Made by a program: the position numbers and the translations under genes. 64,000 nucleotides of DNA from Spisula solida (lineage: Eukaryota > Mollusca > Bivalvia > Venerida > Mactridae). The stretch is from positions 28,212,222-28,276,221 of the forward strand of contig OX365952.1 in the NCBI GenBank assembly GCA_947247005.1, in the 5' to 3' direction. Below, in pieces: positions 34,901 to 40,196 of the stretch (position 1 is its first letter; every line of letters begins with the position of its first letter). The notes under the pieces were generated by a model that saw only the letters and a list, made by a program, of their open reading frames with translations, was not told the origin of the DNA and ran no database searches.

Positions 34901-37900
34901 AGAATCCATAGGGAATATTACAGGTTGCCACAAAGTGCTTTAGAAGTAGCAAAGGTGTCCAAAGTCCTACACATGATCAACACTGGAAAAATATCAGAAG
35001 CAGCTGACAAAGACTGGAATCATGTTGATGTACATGAAGATGTTGGTAAGTAAACTAAACACAACATTGCAAATCTATGTATCCTCGTTTAGCTCATTAA
35101 TGATACCTCCAGAAAAAAGAATTTTCAGATTAAAGTTGATGTTTGATAGGATTAGCTCTTACTTACGACGAACATATTGGGTGAGCAGATAGTCACCGCT
35201 TTGTTGGACCGTCCGTCACATTTTTGTCCCGAGCATAACTTGAAAAGAATTGATGACATTTGATTGAAACTACACATAATGATAGAGACCAAGGGAAGTG
35301 CAGTGTCAAAGAACCATAACTTTACCTTACACCCCAGTTACACAGAGCCATCGGTGATTGATCAGTAGTTGTTTTAGGCAAATTAAGGAGTGATATTCCT
35401 ACTTAATCTAATTTTTAGCTCGATTACTCGAAGAATAATGAGAGCTATTGTACTACCCCCGGCGTCTACTCACGTAATGTTTTTCGGCAAGTTTCTATCT
35501 TAGAGTATAAATTTCTTATACGCTGTACTAGGTACTCAATAAAACTTGGTATACAGTGGAACATGGTGTATCTTTATTATGTATTTTCATATCATGGTCT
35601 ATTTAAATGCAAGACAATTGGATATTTGACTTGGTAAAATCAGATTGAACCCACCTTAATGTTATTGATTTGGTGCGAACTTTTTCTGTTGTAGAAATGG
35701 AGCAAGACAGTGATGAATCTGATGAAGAGAGTGTCAGAAATACTGAGGCAGCAGATCTTCAACCTCAACAGAAAGGCAATTTCACTCGTAAGTTTCTAGT
35801 TTTTGTAGATAATCAAGTGATAGAAGGTTTCTAGATCTATCCATAAAAATATTAAAATAGTAACTTTTTAAAAAATTCAGGATTTTCACAACTATTCGAT
35901 TCTATTTTCATCTGATTTGAGATGAAAGGAGTTCCAATATGTATGTTAATTCCAAGAGTCTACTTAGCTGAAAAGGTGGATTTGACCCATCAAAGCAATT
36001 TCATTCTCTGAGAAAGAAGGCTTCTTTATGGAATATAGGATTTACACTGGTCCTTTAAGAGGACAATGTCGTGGAAGACTGAATGTGTCTCTGAATGTCA
36101 AACTCGTGTAAATGACCTGCACAGTGATGCTCAAATTAAACAAATTCTGCTTGACAACTGCTTCAACCCCTGTGATTGGGGTCCTCCCTTCAAAGGGAAG
36201 AGAATAGCACCACCGTCTTGCCCTTGCGTTCATCATAACAGTAGACTTAATGGGTCGTAACATTTGGAGTCTTTGCAACTCCAGCAGGTGGGATGGTTTT
36301 GATTTCGTGTGTTCTGTTATATTTTTTATCTCAAATCAATTAACATGTGGGACCGAGGTTATAAATCTTTCCTGTTAGGCGCCATATGACCTATACTGTG
36401 TGCGCCTTTAACCCCAAATAAACAAACAACTGCATTGAACATGTCATCTGAAACTACTGTGACTGGCTTCATATGGATGTGTCAGACATGGAATTCTGAT
36501 TTTCATCATATCTGTAGAAAACACAGTAACACCAGTAAAGTCTATGAGAATGCAAGAATTGTCAAAATATTTACGCATAATCTAATTCAGGCATTCAAAA
36601 TTCCTTCAGACATCCCTAAAATTCCTTTTTTTAAATTATCCCTATTTTTATACGCCCGTCATTTTAGACGGGACGTATCATGTGAACACCCATGACGGGC
36701 AGGCGGCGTCCAGTTAAGTGTCCGCTCTCTAACGAAGTTTGGGGGAGTATACAGGAGTCGGGCAGTTGGTCTGTTAACATTTTGTGGAGCGAACTTCTTC
36801 TACAGTTTTCGTTCAAATTTCATGAAACTTCATACAATTGTTCAACATAAGGCCTAGTAGTGTGTGACATATTTTTTTCGCCAATGAAATTCAAAATGGC
36901 CGACTGGCGGCCATCTTGGATTTTATTTTTTGGAGGGAACTACTTCTACAGTTATTGTCCAATTCTCATCAAACTTTATATAGTTGTTCAACATGATGCC
37001 TACTATATGATATATTTTTATGCCCCCGTATCGATAGATCGGGAGGCATATAGTGATTCACCTGTCCGTCCGTCCGTCCGTTCGTCCGTCCGTCCGTCCT
37101 GGTTAACCCAAATTGACCGTTTCTTCTAGCGTCATTATGGCTTGCTACAAAGCTTCCAAACTTGCATGGATGTTGTATATGAACACTCTCCACACACCTG
37201 TATCACCTGACCCCATTTTGACCTTCACCTTGACCTAATTTTGGACTTAGACTTATTTATGGACAAGGCTTCCACAGGGGGCATAAGCGTTTATTGAACG
37301 CAGTCTTGTTTCCCTGTTAAAATCCAAGATGGTCAACTGGAATTGCAGCCATCTGATTTTTATTATTTTCTTAAGGTTGTGGCTTGCGGGAATGCCATAC
37401 TTCTGTGACAAGGCGGTATTGTGGGGGTATTATTCGTCACTCTGTGACAGTACTAGTTCAAACAGTTTTAATCGGATTGTTTTAAAACTTGCTGACAATG
37501 TGTATGGGCATAATACCTCGGCCAAGTTTGATTATGGGCCATATCGCCCAAGGTCTTCCTGGATTATGGCCCTTGATTGGAAATTGGCCTAGTCCGGGCG
37601 TATTTTGTGACAGTTTGTCTCCTTGTTTGGTAATTTCTGTCTGAACTTATAGCTTTTTTTCTCTGACACTTGCTGTGCTCGTGCAATAACTTCAGTCTCT
37701 CAAAATATTATCAAGAAGCTGATAAAAATTAAACAGGCCTGAATTACCTATGCTCTTTCAATATAAAATATGCATATTTTTCTGGCTTGCTACACTCACA
37801 TTTATAATCAGTGAAGACATATCAAGTAGCAGATGACAGAAAGCTTAGTCTGATAATACCAAAATGTCTGTACTAAACACTAAGTTATAGTATAGAAAGT

Positions 37901-39907
37901 TTTGACAAAAATAATCCTATTTTTTGGCCGCATTGTGCTTGAAAGTCTGAGAAATGTAAATTATGTACATGTATATCAAGGTTTACATAGAATTTACAAA
38001 AGTTAACTAGTTGAGGTATTAATTATTCAGGAAAAAGAAATGTTTCAACAAGTTACAAAGATGAACTTGAAGAACTTGATGATGATGTCAAAGATAGAGA
38101 TTGGGAGCCACCAAAAACAAAAAGGTCAAAGGCACAAGGTAACCAACTGCAGTGGTTTAAGCTCAGATTTATCTTAATGAGGGTTGTTCCAGTAAAACTT
38201 TAGATTCTTTGCATACCTGGACTTATTTCAATCAACTTCTTGAAGATTCATTACCCCTAGATTCTGTTTCTTCAATGATAAAAAGTATATTTCCTACGTC
38301 TCTCAACTGAAACCTAATGTTGATATGTTCTCAATAAATTCCATGTTTTTAAGACATTTACATACGGAGATCATCAGATAGGACAACTTTAAAAGCTCTC
38401 TTATCAAAAGTTTTGTAGGGCCACAATCTGACTAAAGTACTGATCTATATACCTGACTGTTAGATCTGATGTCCACCAATACGTGTTTCTATTCTCAGAA
38501 ATTGGACTTTCCAGTTTCGCTGTTAATATTTATTTATAAATGAGCCATCGACACTCATAAATATTTCGTGCTTATCCGTGGTCCTCTCAGATTTGTTATT
38601 TTAACAAATCAAAACATTCAATACAATAATTAAAACACACGAAAATGAATGAGTCTCGGTTCGATTGTGATACTAAATCGGCAATTGTTTTGATAAACAC
38701 AATAAAATCCGGATAAAACATTTAGGCCGCTTAACACCCACCCATTGTTACTGTTATGCCCTAATGCGTAGCGGGTTTTAGGGTATAATTTTAATTAGAC
38801 TGGTAGGGCCACAAATGAAAAGACACCCAGTTGACTTTCTGCTGCTTGGAGTACTTGTACTAGATCAAGTTCAAATTTAAATTACTTTCTTACAGTTTTA
38901 TCTGATACCTCCGATGAAGATGATGAGTGTGATGATGCACAACCAGGAGTGAAGAAACAGAAAGGCAAGTTAAAAAAATGTTTACTGAAGTCTTGTGCTA
39001 GGAACTGTTAAGATTACATCGATTTCACCTCTTGAAAAATTGCTTGAAATCAGTTATGACATCTGATAGTCAGGTACATTTTATTGTTATATTTATTAGT
39101 CCTTTTCAATCGGAGGGGACTATAGATTGCCATCGTCAGTCCGTTTGTCAAAAATCTGGATCCTCGCATAACTTTAAAAGTGTCCAGGCTAGGTTTATGC
39201 AACTTGGTATGCGGATAGATGCCAATAAGGAAATTATACATGCCTAATTATACCTCCACAAAACGAAGTTTGGGGGGTATATAGGAGTGAGCTTGTCTAA
39301 CGGTCTGTCAATTTTTGGTTTCCGGACAATAAGTTTAGTTAGGAATGAGATATCGTTATGAAACTTGGTATATAGGTAGCTTGGGTGAAGACGCCGCTTG
39401 GGATTGTAATTGGGGCAGGTGGGGGTCGAGGTCACTGTTACTAAAAATAGAAAATCAGTTTCCACTCAATAACTTCAGTTAGAAATGAGATATTGTTATG
39501 AAACTTGCTGTATATGTAGCTTGGGATTGAAAAGCTGTATTGAAAACTATTATATATGATAATATTCAATAACACTTAGCCAAAGGCTCAAGGTGAGATT
39601 TGTGACTGCTCAATGTCCATATTTCATCATTAGTAAAATGTTTCCTTCTCACTAATATGTATATTATTTTTTTGCAGGAAGAGAGTACATGAGTGAATTT
39701 GAAAGAAGTGTTGTTCAAAAGTCTTTTGAAAGTCATATAAATCTGTTCAAGGTGCCAGGGAAACAAGCAATTGTTAATGCTCAGAAGAAAGAGCAGATTC
39801 TGTCAAAATTCAACTGGACCAAACTCAAATACTGTGTGCACAACATCATCCAAGCAAAAAAGAGAAAGCTTAAGGGAGCTCAAAAAACATCTTTTTATGC
39901 TCCGTGA
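10862..39907 (+). CDS. Multi-exon gene: SET (KMT5A-like) - tandem exon linker - BRCT x2 - zinc fingers - tyrosine-recombinase-like fusion
   Basis: This entry gives the whole coding span; exons follow separately. Exons were joined by hand using GT-AG sites (one GC-AG) and phase continuity. Domain order: SET with GRGV, RLVNH and YDYG motifs; a 45-residue linker unit encoded seven times; BRCT1 with the conserved W in SYNWIKDS; BRCT2 with W in KEWLFTCIVEG; C2H2 and C2HC zinc fingers; a tyrosine-recombinase-like domain with R, TNLR, GHD and YY motifs; acidic and lysine-rich linkers; a C-terminal helical-looking exon. KMT5A proteins write H4K20me1, and tandem BRCT pairs often read phosphopeptides in DNA-damage signalling, so a nuclear chromatin role is inferred. 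From memory, unverified, proteins resembling the zinc-finger/recombinase part are common in fish and invertebrates. Total length is about 1,415-1,455 residues with all seven linker copies. The frame needs one extra T in a T9 run of exon 2, so this could instead be a decaying gene or an assembly error. Confidence 0.75.
11020..12450. repeat. Tandem 'ctatttctctgtaacc' repeat split by an insertion
   Basis: Three to four units of about 150 bp (ggttgtgcatatcgttgg, cggatccatttttacgg, gttattgccctttg) run 11020-11477 and resume at 12250, interrupted by a 772-bp TIR element. Confidence 0.75.
11478..12249. mobile_element. 772-bp TIR element inserted in tandem repeat
   Basis: The ends are cagtgttcaatctagcc and ggcctagattgaacactg (inverted). 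The flanks ccaag (11473-11477 and 12250-12254) form a 5-bp target duplication, and removing the element restores the host repeat (gtaccaag-catagttgtgc). It has no transposase. Superfamily not assigned. Confidence 0.75.
12455..13384. other. Intronic; weak inverted pair
   Basis: cgaaaaaccgcgcaag (about 12721) and cttgcgcggtttttt (about 12940) form an inverted pair 220 bp apart, perhaps a MITE. No exon. Confidence 0.35.
13385..13863 (+). mobile_element. 3' end of a non-LTR retrotransposon (LINE), degenerate
   Basis: It encodes a relic with C-x-x-C and ETEYHFLMTCDKYYNPR, typical of the Cys/His tail after the reverse transcriptase of LINEs, then further fragments (SLYNICYFLKHSFDIR) in another frame. 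It ends with aaggcaaatgtgtttgccg, caataaagtttatt and a T-rich tail. Confidence 0.65.
13870..14470. other. Intronic, nothing recognised
   Basis: No exon, repeat boundary or motif could be supported. Confidence 0.4.
14475..15065. repeat. Dispersed repeat family B (gttttgcgtgcaag)
   Basis: About two and a half 180-bp units with ttaaagttttgcgtgcaagt, cattgaaacttacarcactt and ttatgccccttttaa; a related copy is at 30640-31565. Confidence 0.7.
15203..15355 (+). CDS. SET-domain exon (GRGV motif), carries a T9 frameshift
   Basis: The acceptor is gatttatttcacag and the donor is AAATG then gtaata. It encodes GRGVKTVMTREKGQF then LLHYAGE and ends near SSGYRFFF. This aligns with the KMT5A segment running from GRGV through the EYHG-like strand to the CYMYYF-like strand. 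The frame is clean until the T run at 15325-15333. With nine Ts, the canonical junction to the next exon reads into a stop within ten codons. With ten Ts the junction gives KCVDAT, exactly the KMT5A motif and spacing. The splice sites are intact, so this is either an assembly homopolymer error or a real one-base deletion. Confidence 0.75.
15391..15553 (-). mobile_element. 5'-truncated tRNA-Ser-type SINE, antisense, with 14-bp target duplication
   Basis: It matches the plus-strand SINE at 27119-27350 in reverse (cagctttgatggtgg, accaccgaccttccg, gccagctggatgg). It is flanked by ggagtggcgatgta at 15377-15390 and 15554-15567. Confidence 0.8.
15793..15909 (+). CDS. SET-domain exon with catalytic NH motif
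   Basis: The acceptor is ttgtttcatgtttcgtag and the donor is AATCG then gtatgt; phase 2 in, phase 2 out. It encodes VDATAEDGRLGRLVNHGG and then a strand ending LVLFANR. In KMT5A the equivalent is VDATRETNRLGRLINHS followed by an LILIASR strand. The Asn-His pair that contacts the cofactor is kept; the following Ser is Gly here. Conservation is strong enough to name the SET family with confidence. Confidence 0.8.
15910..16239 (+). other. Intronic, nothing recognised
   Basis: No exon or repeat could be supported between the SET exon and the next repeat. Confidence 0.4.
16240..16615. repeat. Dispersed repeat family C (acgaagtttgggggatat)
   Basis: The same family occurs at 39249-39530 (acgaagtttggggggtat, ggtttccgga, cgccgcttgggat). 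Confidence 0.7.
16646..16709 (+). CDS. SET-domain C-terminal exon with YDYG catalytic motif
   Basis: The acceptor is ttgtattctttacag and the donor is CAACAG then gtaaat; phase 2 in, phase 0 out. The junction Arg plus this exon reads RDIVENEEILYDYGIENLP then WQQ. KMT5A has RDI, GEELLYDYG and a nearby PW pair, so the end of SET and its C-flanking element are recognisable, including the catalytic Tyr. The gene continues in phase 0 to a microexon 2 kb downstream. Confidence 0.8.
16835..17985. repeat. Tandem repeat, about seven 150-bp units
   Basis: Units carry aagccagcttgatgaracttg, aacaggtggcaatgtgcag and ttgtggttgctatggtaac at 146-160 bp spacing. Left edge aaccggaggggactata, right edge ccggtaggggacttata. 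In-frame open stretches such as 17258-17578 reflect the repeat. Confidence 0.85.
18166..18485. mobile_element. Foldback element, about 320 bp
   Basis: The ends ccaggagcctgttgcctaac and gttaggcaacgggctcctgg are inverted with one mismatch. The interior holds several agcgctacgtagc-like palindromes. Confidence 0.7.
18773..18806 (+). CDS. 34-nt microexon linking SET domain to repeated linker exons
   Basis: The acceptor is ctatctttccatgcag and the donor is GCACC then gtaaat. It encodes LFMDDLKHEWH plus one base. It is the only segment I found in the 4-kb gap that is phase 0 in and phase 1 out, which is exactly what is needed between the YDYG exon (phase 0 out) and the repeated exons (phase 1 in). 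The junction codon becomes CGG (Arg). The short amphipathic sequence fits the helix after the SET domain of KMT5A. A hAT-like element begins 30 bp past its donor. Confidence 0.6.
18845..20180. mobile_element. hAT-like non-autonomous element, 1336 bp
   Basis: The ends aaggggtgggcacc and ggtgcccacccct(a) are inverted and flanked by a perfect 8-bp duplication ccttgaaa (18837-18844, 20181-20188). TAGGGGTGGGCA-type ends and 8-bp duplications are hAT hallmarks. No transposase frame; diverged internal repeats around 18930-19260. Confidence 0.8.
20189..20720. other. Intronic; repeat-derived pyrimidine tract at the right
   Basis: From about 20598 a dispersed repeat (ctcgatttttcgaag, gtccgggcgggcggttgg, atatcttcaacacttatta) runs into the exon array. 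The rest is unassigned. Confidence 0.45.
20882..21016 (+). CDS. Repeated linker exon, copy 1 of 7
   Basis: The acceptor is catcaaactttatgcag and the donor is AACCG then gtaata. The exon is 135 nt, phase 1/phase 1, encoding 45 residues starting IKDNEPDVTQPDDMVCQNMD and ending LVNQSET. Only this frame is open, since both others hit TAA within the first dozen bases. It is acidic and polar, with no recognisable fold, and likely a flexible linker. The symmetric phase means any number of copies can be included without a frame shift. Confidence 0.7.
21387..21521 (+). CDS. Repeated linker exon, copy 2 of 7
   Basis: Same 135-nt phase 1/1 exon and splice sites as copy 1. It differs by D to V after NEP and D to L in QPDDM. 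The junction codon between copies is GGG (Gly). Confidence 0.65.
21914..22048 (+). CDS. Repeated linker exon, copy 3 of 7
   Basis: The 135-nt phase 1/1 exon encodes the same peptide as copy 1. Its acceptor and donor are identical to the other copies. Confidence 0.65.
22435..22569 (+). CDS. Repeated linker exon, copy 4 of 7
   Basis: The 135-nt phase 1/1 exon encodes the same peptide as copy 1. The upstream intron has a small variant (caaccttcatc) also seen before copy 7, a useful marker for the order of duplications. Confidence 0.65.
22952..23086 (+). CDS. Repeated linker exon, copy 5 of 7
   Basis: The 135-nt phase 1/1 exon encodes the same peptide as copy 1, with silent changes near the end (ccctttggtc). 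In this unit the sequence after the donor carries TAA AG where other units have TAT TG, so only the proximal donor can be used here without a stop. Confidence 0.65.
23450..23584 (+). CDS. Repeated linker exon, copy 6 of 7
   Basis: The 135-nt phase 1/1 exon encodes the same peptide as copy 1. Splice sites are unchanged. Confidence 0.65.
23970..24104 (+). CDS. Repeated linker exon, copy 7 of 7
   Basis: The 135-nt phase 1/1 exon differs from copy 1 by D to V after NEP and K to Q in NMDKTE. Its unit is the only one that keeps the complete 3' end of the associated SINE, so it is probably the ancestral right-hand end of the array. Confidence 0.65.
24269..24411 (+). mobile_element. 5'-truncated tRNA-derived SINE
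   Basis: It begins cggtctgggttcaaatctc and ends ggcgtaaaacccaatcaaac plus caaacaaac; flanked by tccactaagcatc at 24256-24268 and 24412-24424. The same left part sits in all seven array units, so the insertion predates the amplification. Confidence 0.75.
24430..25045. repeat. Two-copy 70-bp duplication and a dispersed repeat
   Basis: gctattgttacgtgttcatt recurs at 24489 and 24559. From about 24835 to 24975 the sequence is shared with about 38530-38690 (agatttgttattttaacaa, acacgaaa, atgagtc). Confidence 0.6.
25050..25915. repeat. Dispersed/tandem repeat family D (aggtcaagtttgcaactggg)
   Basis: Five to six units of about 150 bp with tctaggtcaagtt, gggtcatctgggg, aggtcaccaggc and cactctagaggtc. 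Related copies at 26462-26640 and 41006-42015. Confidence 0.75.
26057..26231 (+). CDS. Candidate BRCT1 first exon (start uncertain; weak donor)
   Basis: An open frame runs across this span and encodes KNLFLVSAFCNGRLLKDQIADRG near its 3' half, which fits BRCT beta-1 and alpha-1. Two acceptors fit the phase (carry 1): after gatcag at 26056 (weak tract, keeps beta-1) or after ctgtttttag at 26176 (good tract, loses it). The only phase-compatible donor is GGCAT then gttgaa at 26232, a poor site. It is needed to supply the first half of BRCT1, and both options leave the correct phase for the 19-nt exon that follows. Confidence 0.45.
26294..26312 (+). CDS. 19-nt microexon of BRCT1 (GVLVNY strand)
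   Basis: The acceptor is ggaattttatttag and the donor is TTAC then gtaagt (perfect consensus). With two bases carried in, it reads T-GGA-GTT-CTG-GTA-AAT-TAC, ending in phase 0 as the next exon requires. G-V-L-V-N-Y fits the BRCT beta-2 strand after alpha-1. The two strong sites 19 nt apart make it a credible microexon; gene prediction software would easily miss it. Confidence 0.55.
26320..26940 (+). other. Intronic; repeat D fragment and GAGGAC triplet
   Basis: Holds a family D fragment (26462-26640) and three GAGGAC boxes (26790-26840). No exon found. Confidence 0.45.
26944..27019 (+). CDS. BRCT1 exon (beta-3 region)
   Basis: The acceptor is tcattcttcatttcag and the donor is GCCT then gtaagt; phase 0 in, phase 1 out. 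It encodes GFFKLFTTFKIAASIDDTSV then LVVPA, where SVLVVPA is the hydrophobic strand corresponding to the THLVV strand of BRCT domains. Other frames contain stops. Confidence 0.65.
27119..27350 (+). mobile_element. tRNA-Ser-type SINE
   Basis: The head gtggccgagtggttaagg is a tRNA-Ser/Leu-like A box, and the anticodon-loop region gacttcaaatcac follows. The body has cttacggaaggtcggtgg and caaagctggaaagtcgcc, ending in an A-rich tail. It is not a functional tRNA (acceptor stem and B box degraded). Confidence 0.8.
27351..28396. other. Intronic, nothing recognised
   Basis: AT-rich with no exon or defined repeat seen. Confidence 0.4.
28397..28570. mobile_element. Pogo/Tigger-like MITE, 174 bp
   Basis: The ends cagtcatgtctcgatataac and gttgtatcgagacctgactg are inverted and flanked by TA (28395-28396, 28571-28572). 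The cagtc-cctcgatataacga end pattern is typical of pogo/Tc1-group MITEs. It lies about 70 bp before a BRCT exon. Confidence 0.75.
28641..28762 (+). CDS. BRCT1 exon (alpha-2, beta-4 and conserved Trp helix)
   Basis: The acceptor is ttactattacatttttcag and the donor is GACATA then gtaagt; phase 1 in, phase 0 out. It encodes a segment with STIKVFKCLLGRKNVVSYNW followed by IKDSIRLGKVQD. This is the classic BRCT pattern: alpha-2 (KVFKCL), beta-4 (NVVS), then the invariant Trp at the start of alpha-3 (YNWIKDSI). It is the best single piece of evidence for the BRCT assignment. Confidence 0.8.
28960..29610. repeat. Tandem repeat, three units (tccggagcataactttg)
   Basis: Units near 29020, 29175 and 29330 share aaaacttgctatgcatgttt and gcaagaaccataactctacc, bounded by gcctgactaggcgacat and gacaggcgacac. 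A short relative is at 35193-35340. Confidence 0.75.
29848..29959 (+). CDS. Inter-BRCT linker and start of BRCT2
   Basis: The acceptor is tacttgtatctttag and the donor is AAGAAG then gtatgg; phase 0 in, phase 1 out. It starts DHYLVKSVSDYGEV, the usual post-alpha-3 segment (compare D-Y-L patterns), then KFEFQIRGKKWNDIKE, which fits beta-1 and the start of alpha-1 of a second BRCT. Confidence 0.65.
30530..30631 (+). CDS. BRCT2 exon
   Basis: The acceptor is taatatgattgttttcag and the donor is ATCAG then gtacac; phase 1/1, 102 nt. It encodes DIRDMLLKIGGIETMNIG then PETIILCADDEIHTS. The helix followed by GG is typical of BRCT alpha-1/beta-2, and TIILCADD fits beta-3. It continues into the large exon with DQCVGKEWLF. 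Confidence 0.65.
30640..31565. repeat. Dispersed repeat family B, degenerate tandem
   Basis: Contains gtttaagttttacatgcaag, cattgaaactt, ttatgacccatt/atgcccctt words in degenerate units, ending ctcttgtgacagctcttgttt. Confidence 0.6.
31606..32185 (+). repeat. Dispersed repeat family A, three tandem units of about 174 bp
   Basis: ggttaacccaaattgaccg recurs near 31678, 31853 and 32026; compare 2398-2672 and 37018-37312. Confidence 0.85.
32190..33203. other. Intronic; possible small TIR element
   Basis: gtttgtttccccttccc (32811) and ggaggggaaacaaac (ends 33133) form an inverted pair enclosing about 320 bp. Otherwise nothing supported. Confidence 0.35.
33204..35045 (+). CDS. Large exon: end of BRCT2, C2H2 and C2HC zinc fingers, tyrosine-recombinase-like domain
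   Basis: This 1842-nt exon (phase 1/1) has acceptor tggttatgttaatttcag and donor GTTG then gtaagt. It opens with GKEWLFTCIVEGVVKP (BRCT2 alpha-3 Trp), an acidic DSEEE patch, a C2H2 finger (CVYCGKLDKKISRHMINKH, about 33413-33469), and a CEYC...H...C finger (about 33657-33715). The long helical region includes AVKCGHSLKKCAKIL. The C-terminal third resembles the tyrosine recombinase catalytic domain: Arg in NRKRSGE (34448-34468), T-N-L-R where H-x-x-R is usual (34805-34816), GHD (34889-34897) and Tyr-Tyr at 34916-34921, nine residues after the GH His as in active enzymes. DNA binding is likely; catalysis is uncertain because box II His is Thr. Looked at alone it would pass for a Crypton-like or domesticated recombinase gene. 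Confidence 0.8.
35193..36130. other. Introns with short repeat fragments
   Basis: Fragments of families described above (35193-35340, 35415-35460) surround the exon at 35695. Nothing else recognised. Confidence 0.4.
35695..35787 (+). CDS. Acidic linker exon
   Basis: The acceptor is gaactttttctgttgtag and the donor is TCACTC then gtaagt; phase 1/1, 93 nt. It encodes EMEQDSDESDEESVRN and a glutamine-rich end (DLQPQQKGNFT). It is probably disordered; serine-acidic clusters suggest CK2-type phosphorylation sites (inference). Confidence 0.65.
36130..36425 (+). mobile_element. SINE-like element
   Basis: It ends in gcctttaaccccaaataaac plus aaacaa, the 3' style of mollusc SINEs; a palindromic ttggagtctttgcaactcca lies inside. 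No clear tRNA head or target duplication identified. Confidence 0.4.
36640..37625. repeat. Repeat family E interrupted by family A
   Basis: cgcccgtcattttagacggg then tctaacgaagtttgggg form one family. A family A copy occupies 37018-37312. A second segment (37470-37625: gggcataatacctcggccaag) is repeated at 47930-48125. Confidence 0.65.
37626..38895 (+). other. Introns around the acidic linker exon
   Basis: Apart from the exon at 38031 and a dispersed repeat at 38530-38690, nothing recognised. Confidence 0.4.
38031..38138 (+). CDS. Acidic-then-basic linker exon
   Basis: The acceptor is gaggtattaattattcag and the donor is GCACAAG then gtaacc; phase 1/1, 108 nt. It encodes ELEELDDDVKDRDWEPPKTK then RSKAQ. 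The KTKRSK cluster could act as a nuclear localisation signal. Confidence 0.65.
38896..38964 (+). CDS. Acidic linker exon with GC donor
   Basis: The acceptor is attactttcttacag; phase 1/1, 69 nt, encoding VLSDTSDEDDECDDAQPG then VKKQK. The donor is AAAG followed by gcaagt, matching the consensus of rare GC-AG introns. No GT lies nearby in the right phase, and the next exon continues the frame exactly. Confidence 0.6.
39249..39530. repeat. Dispersed repeat family C copy
   Basis: Matches 16240-16615. The preceding 39105-39240 carries caatcggaggggactata, as in the 16.8-kb tandem repeat. Confidence 0.65.
39678..39907 (+). CDS. Terminal coding exon: conserved-looking C-terminal domain
   Basis: The acceptor is tattatttttttgcag; phase 1 in, stop TGA at 39905-39907. 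It encodes about 76 residues including SEFERSVVQKSFESHINLFK, VPGKQAI and NWTKLKYCVHNIIQAKKRKL. From memory, unverified, a similar E-x-x-A/V-V...VPGK...W-x-x-(V/L)K-x-x-V-x-N-x-I motif ends many uncharacterised fish and invertebrate proteins that carry the same zinc-finger/recombinase region, which supports this as the true C-terminus. Confidence 0.7.
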
Positions 39908-40190
39908 AAGGGGAACATATAGTTACTGTTTTGTCCATCTGTTCTTTATGAATCCTTGGCAGTGGAACAATCGGGCGATTTGGGGGTCATCATGGGCCTC
40001 CTGTTTAACCAATGCTTATAGCATGTAGTTTACAGATCAAGTAATTTCCATTAGCATTAAACCTGCACTTCATTAGTTTATTGATGTGTGTTTTAGTCCT
40101 CATTGATATGTTAACACTGTCCTCACTTGTCTTTTATTGTGTCCTCATTCAGAAGTATACTATGTAGTTATAGAATAAGAGTCTTAAATT

Positions 40191-40196
40191 AATAAA
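40191..40196 (+). terminator. Candidate polyadenylation signal
   Basis: AATAAA lies 284 nt after the stop codon of the SET-BRCT-recombinase gene. The 3' UTR between them (39908-40190) contains a GTCCTC triplet described in the findings. Confidence 0.4.
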
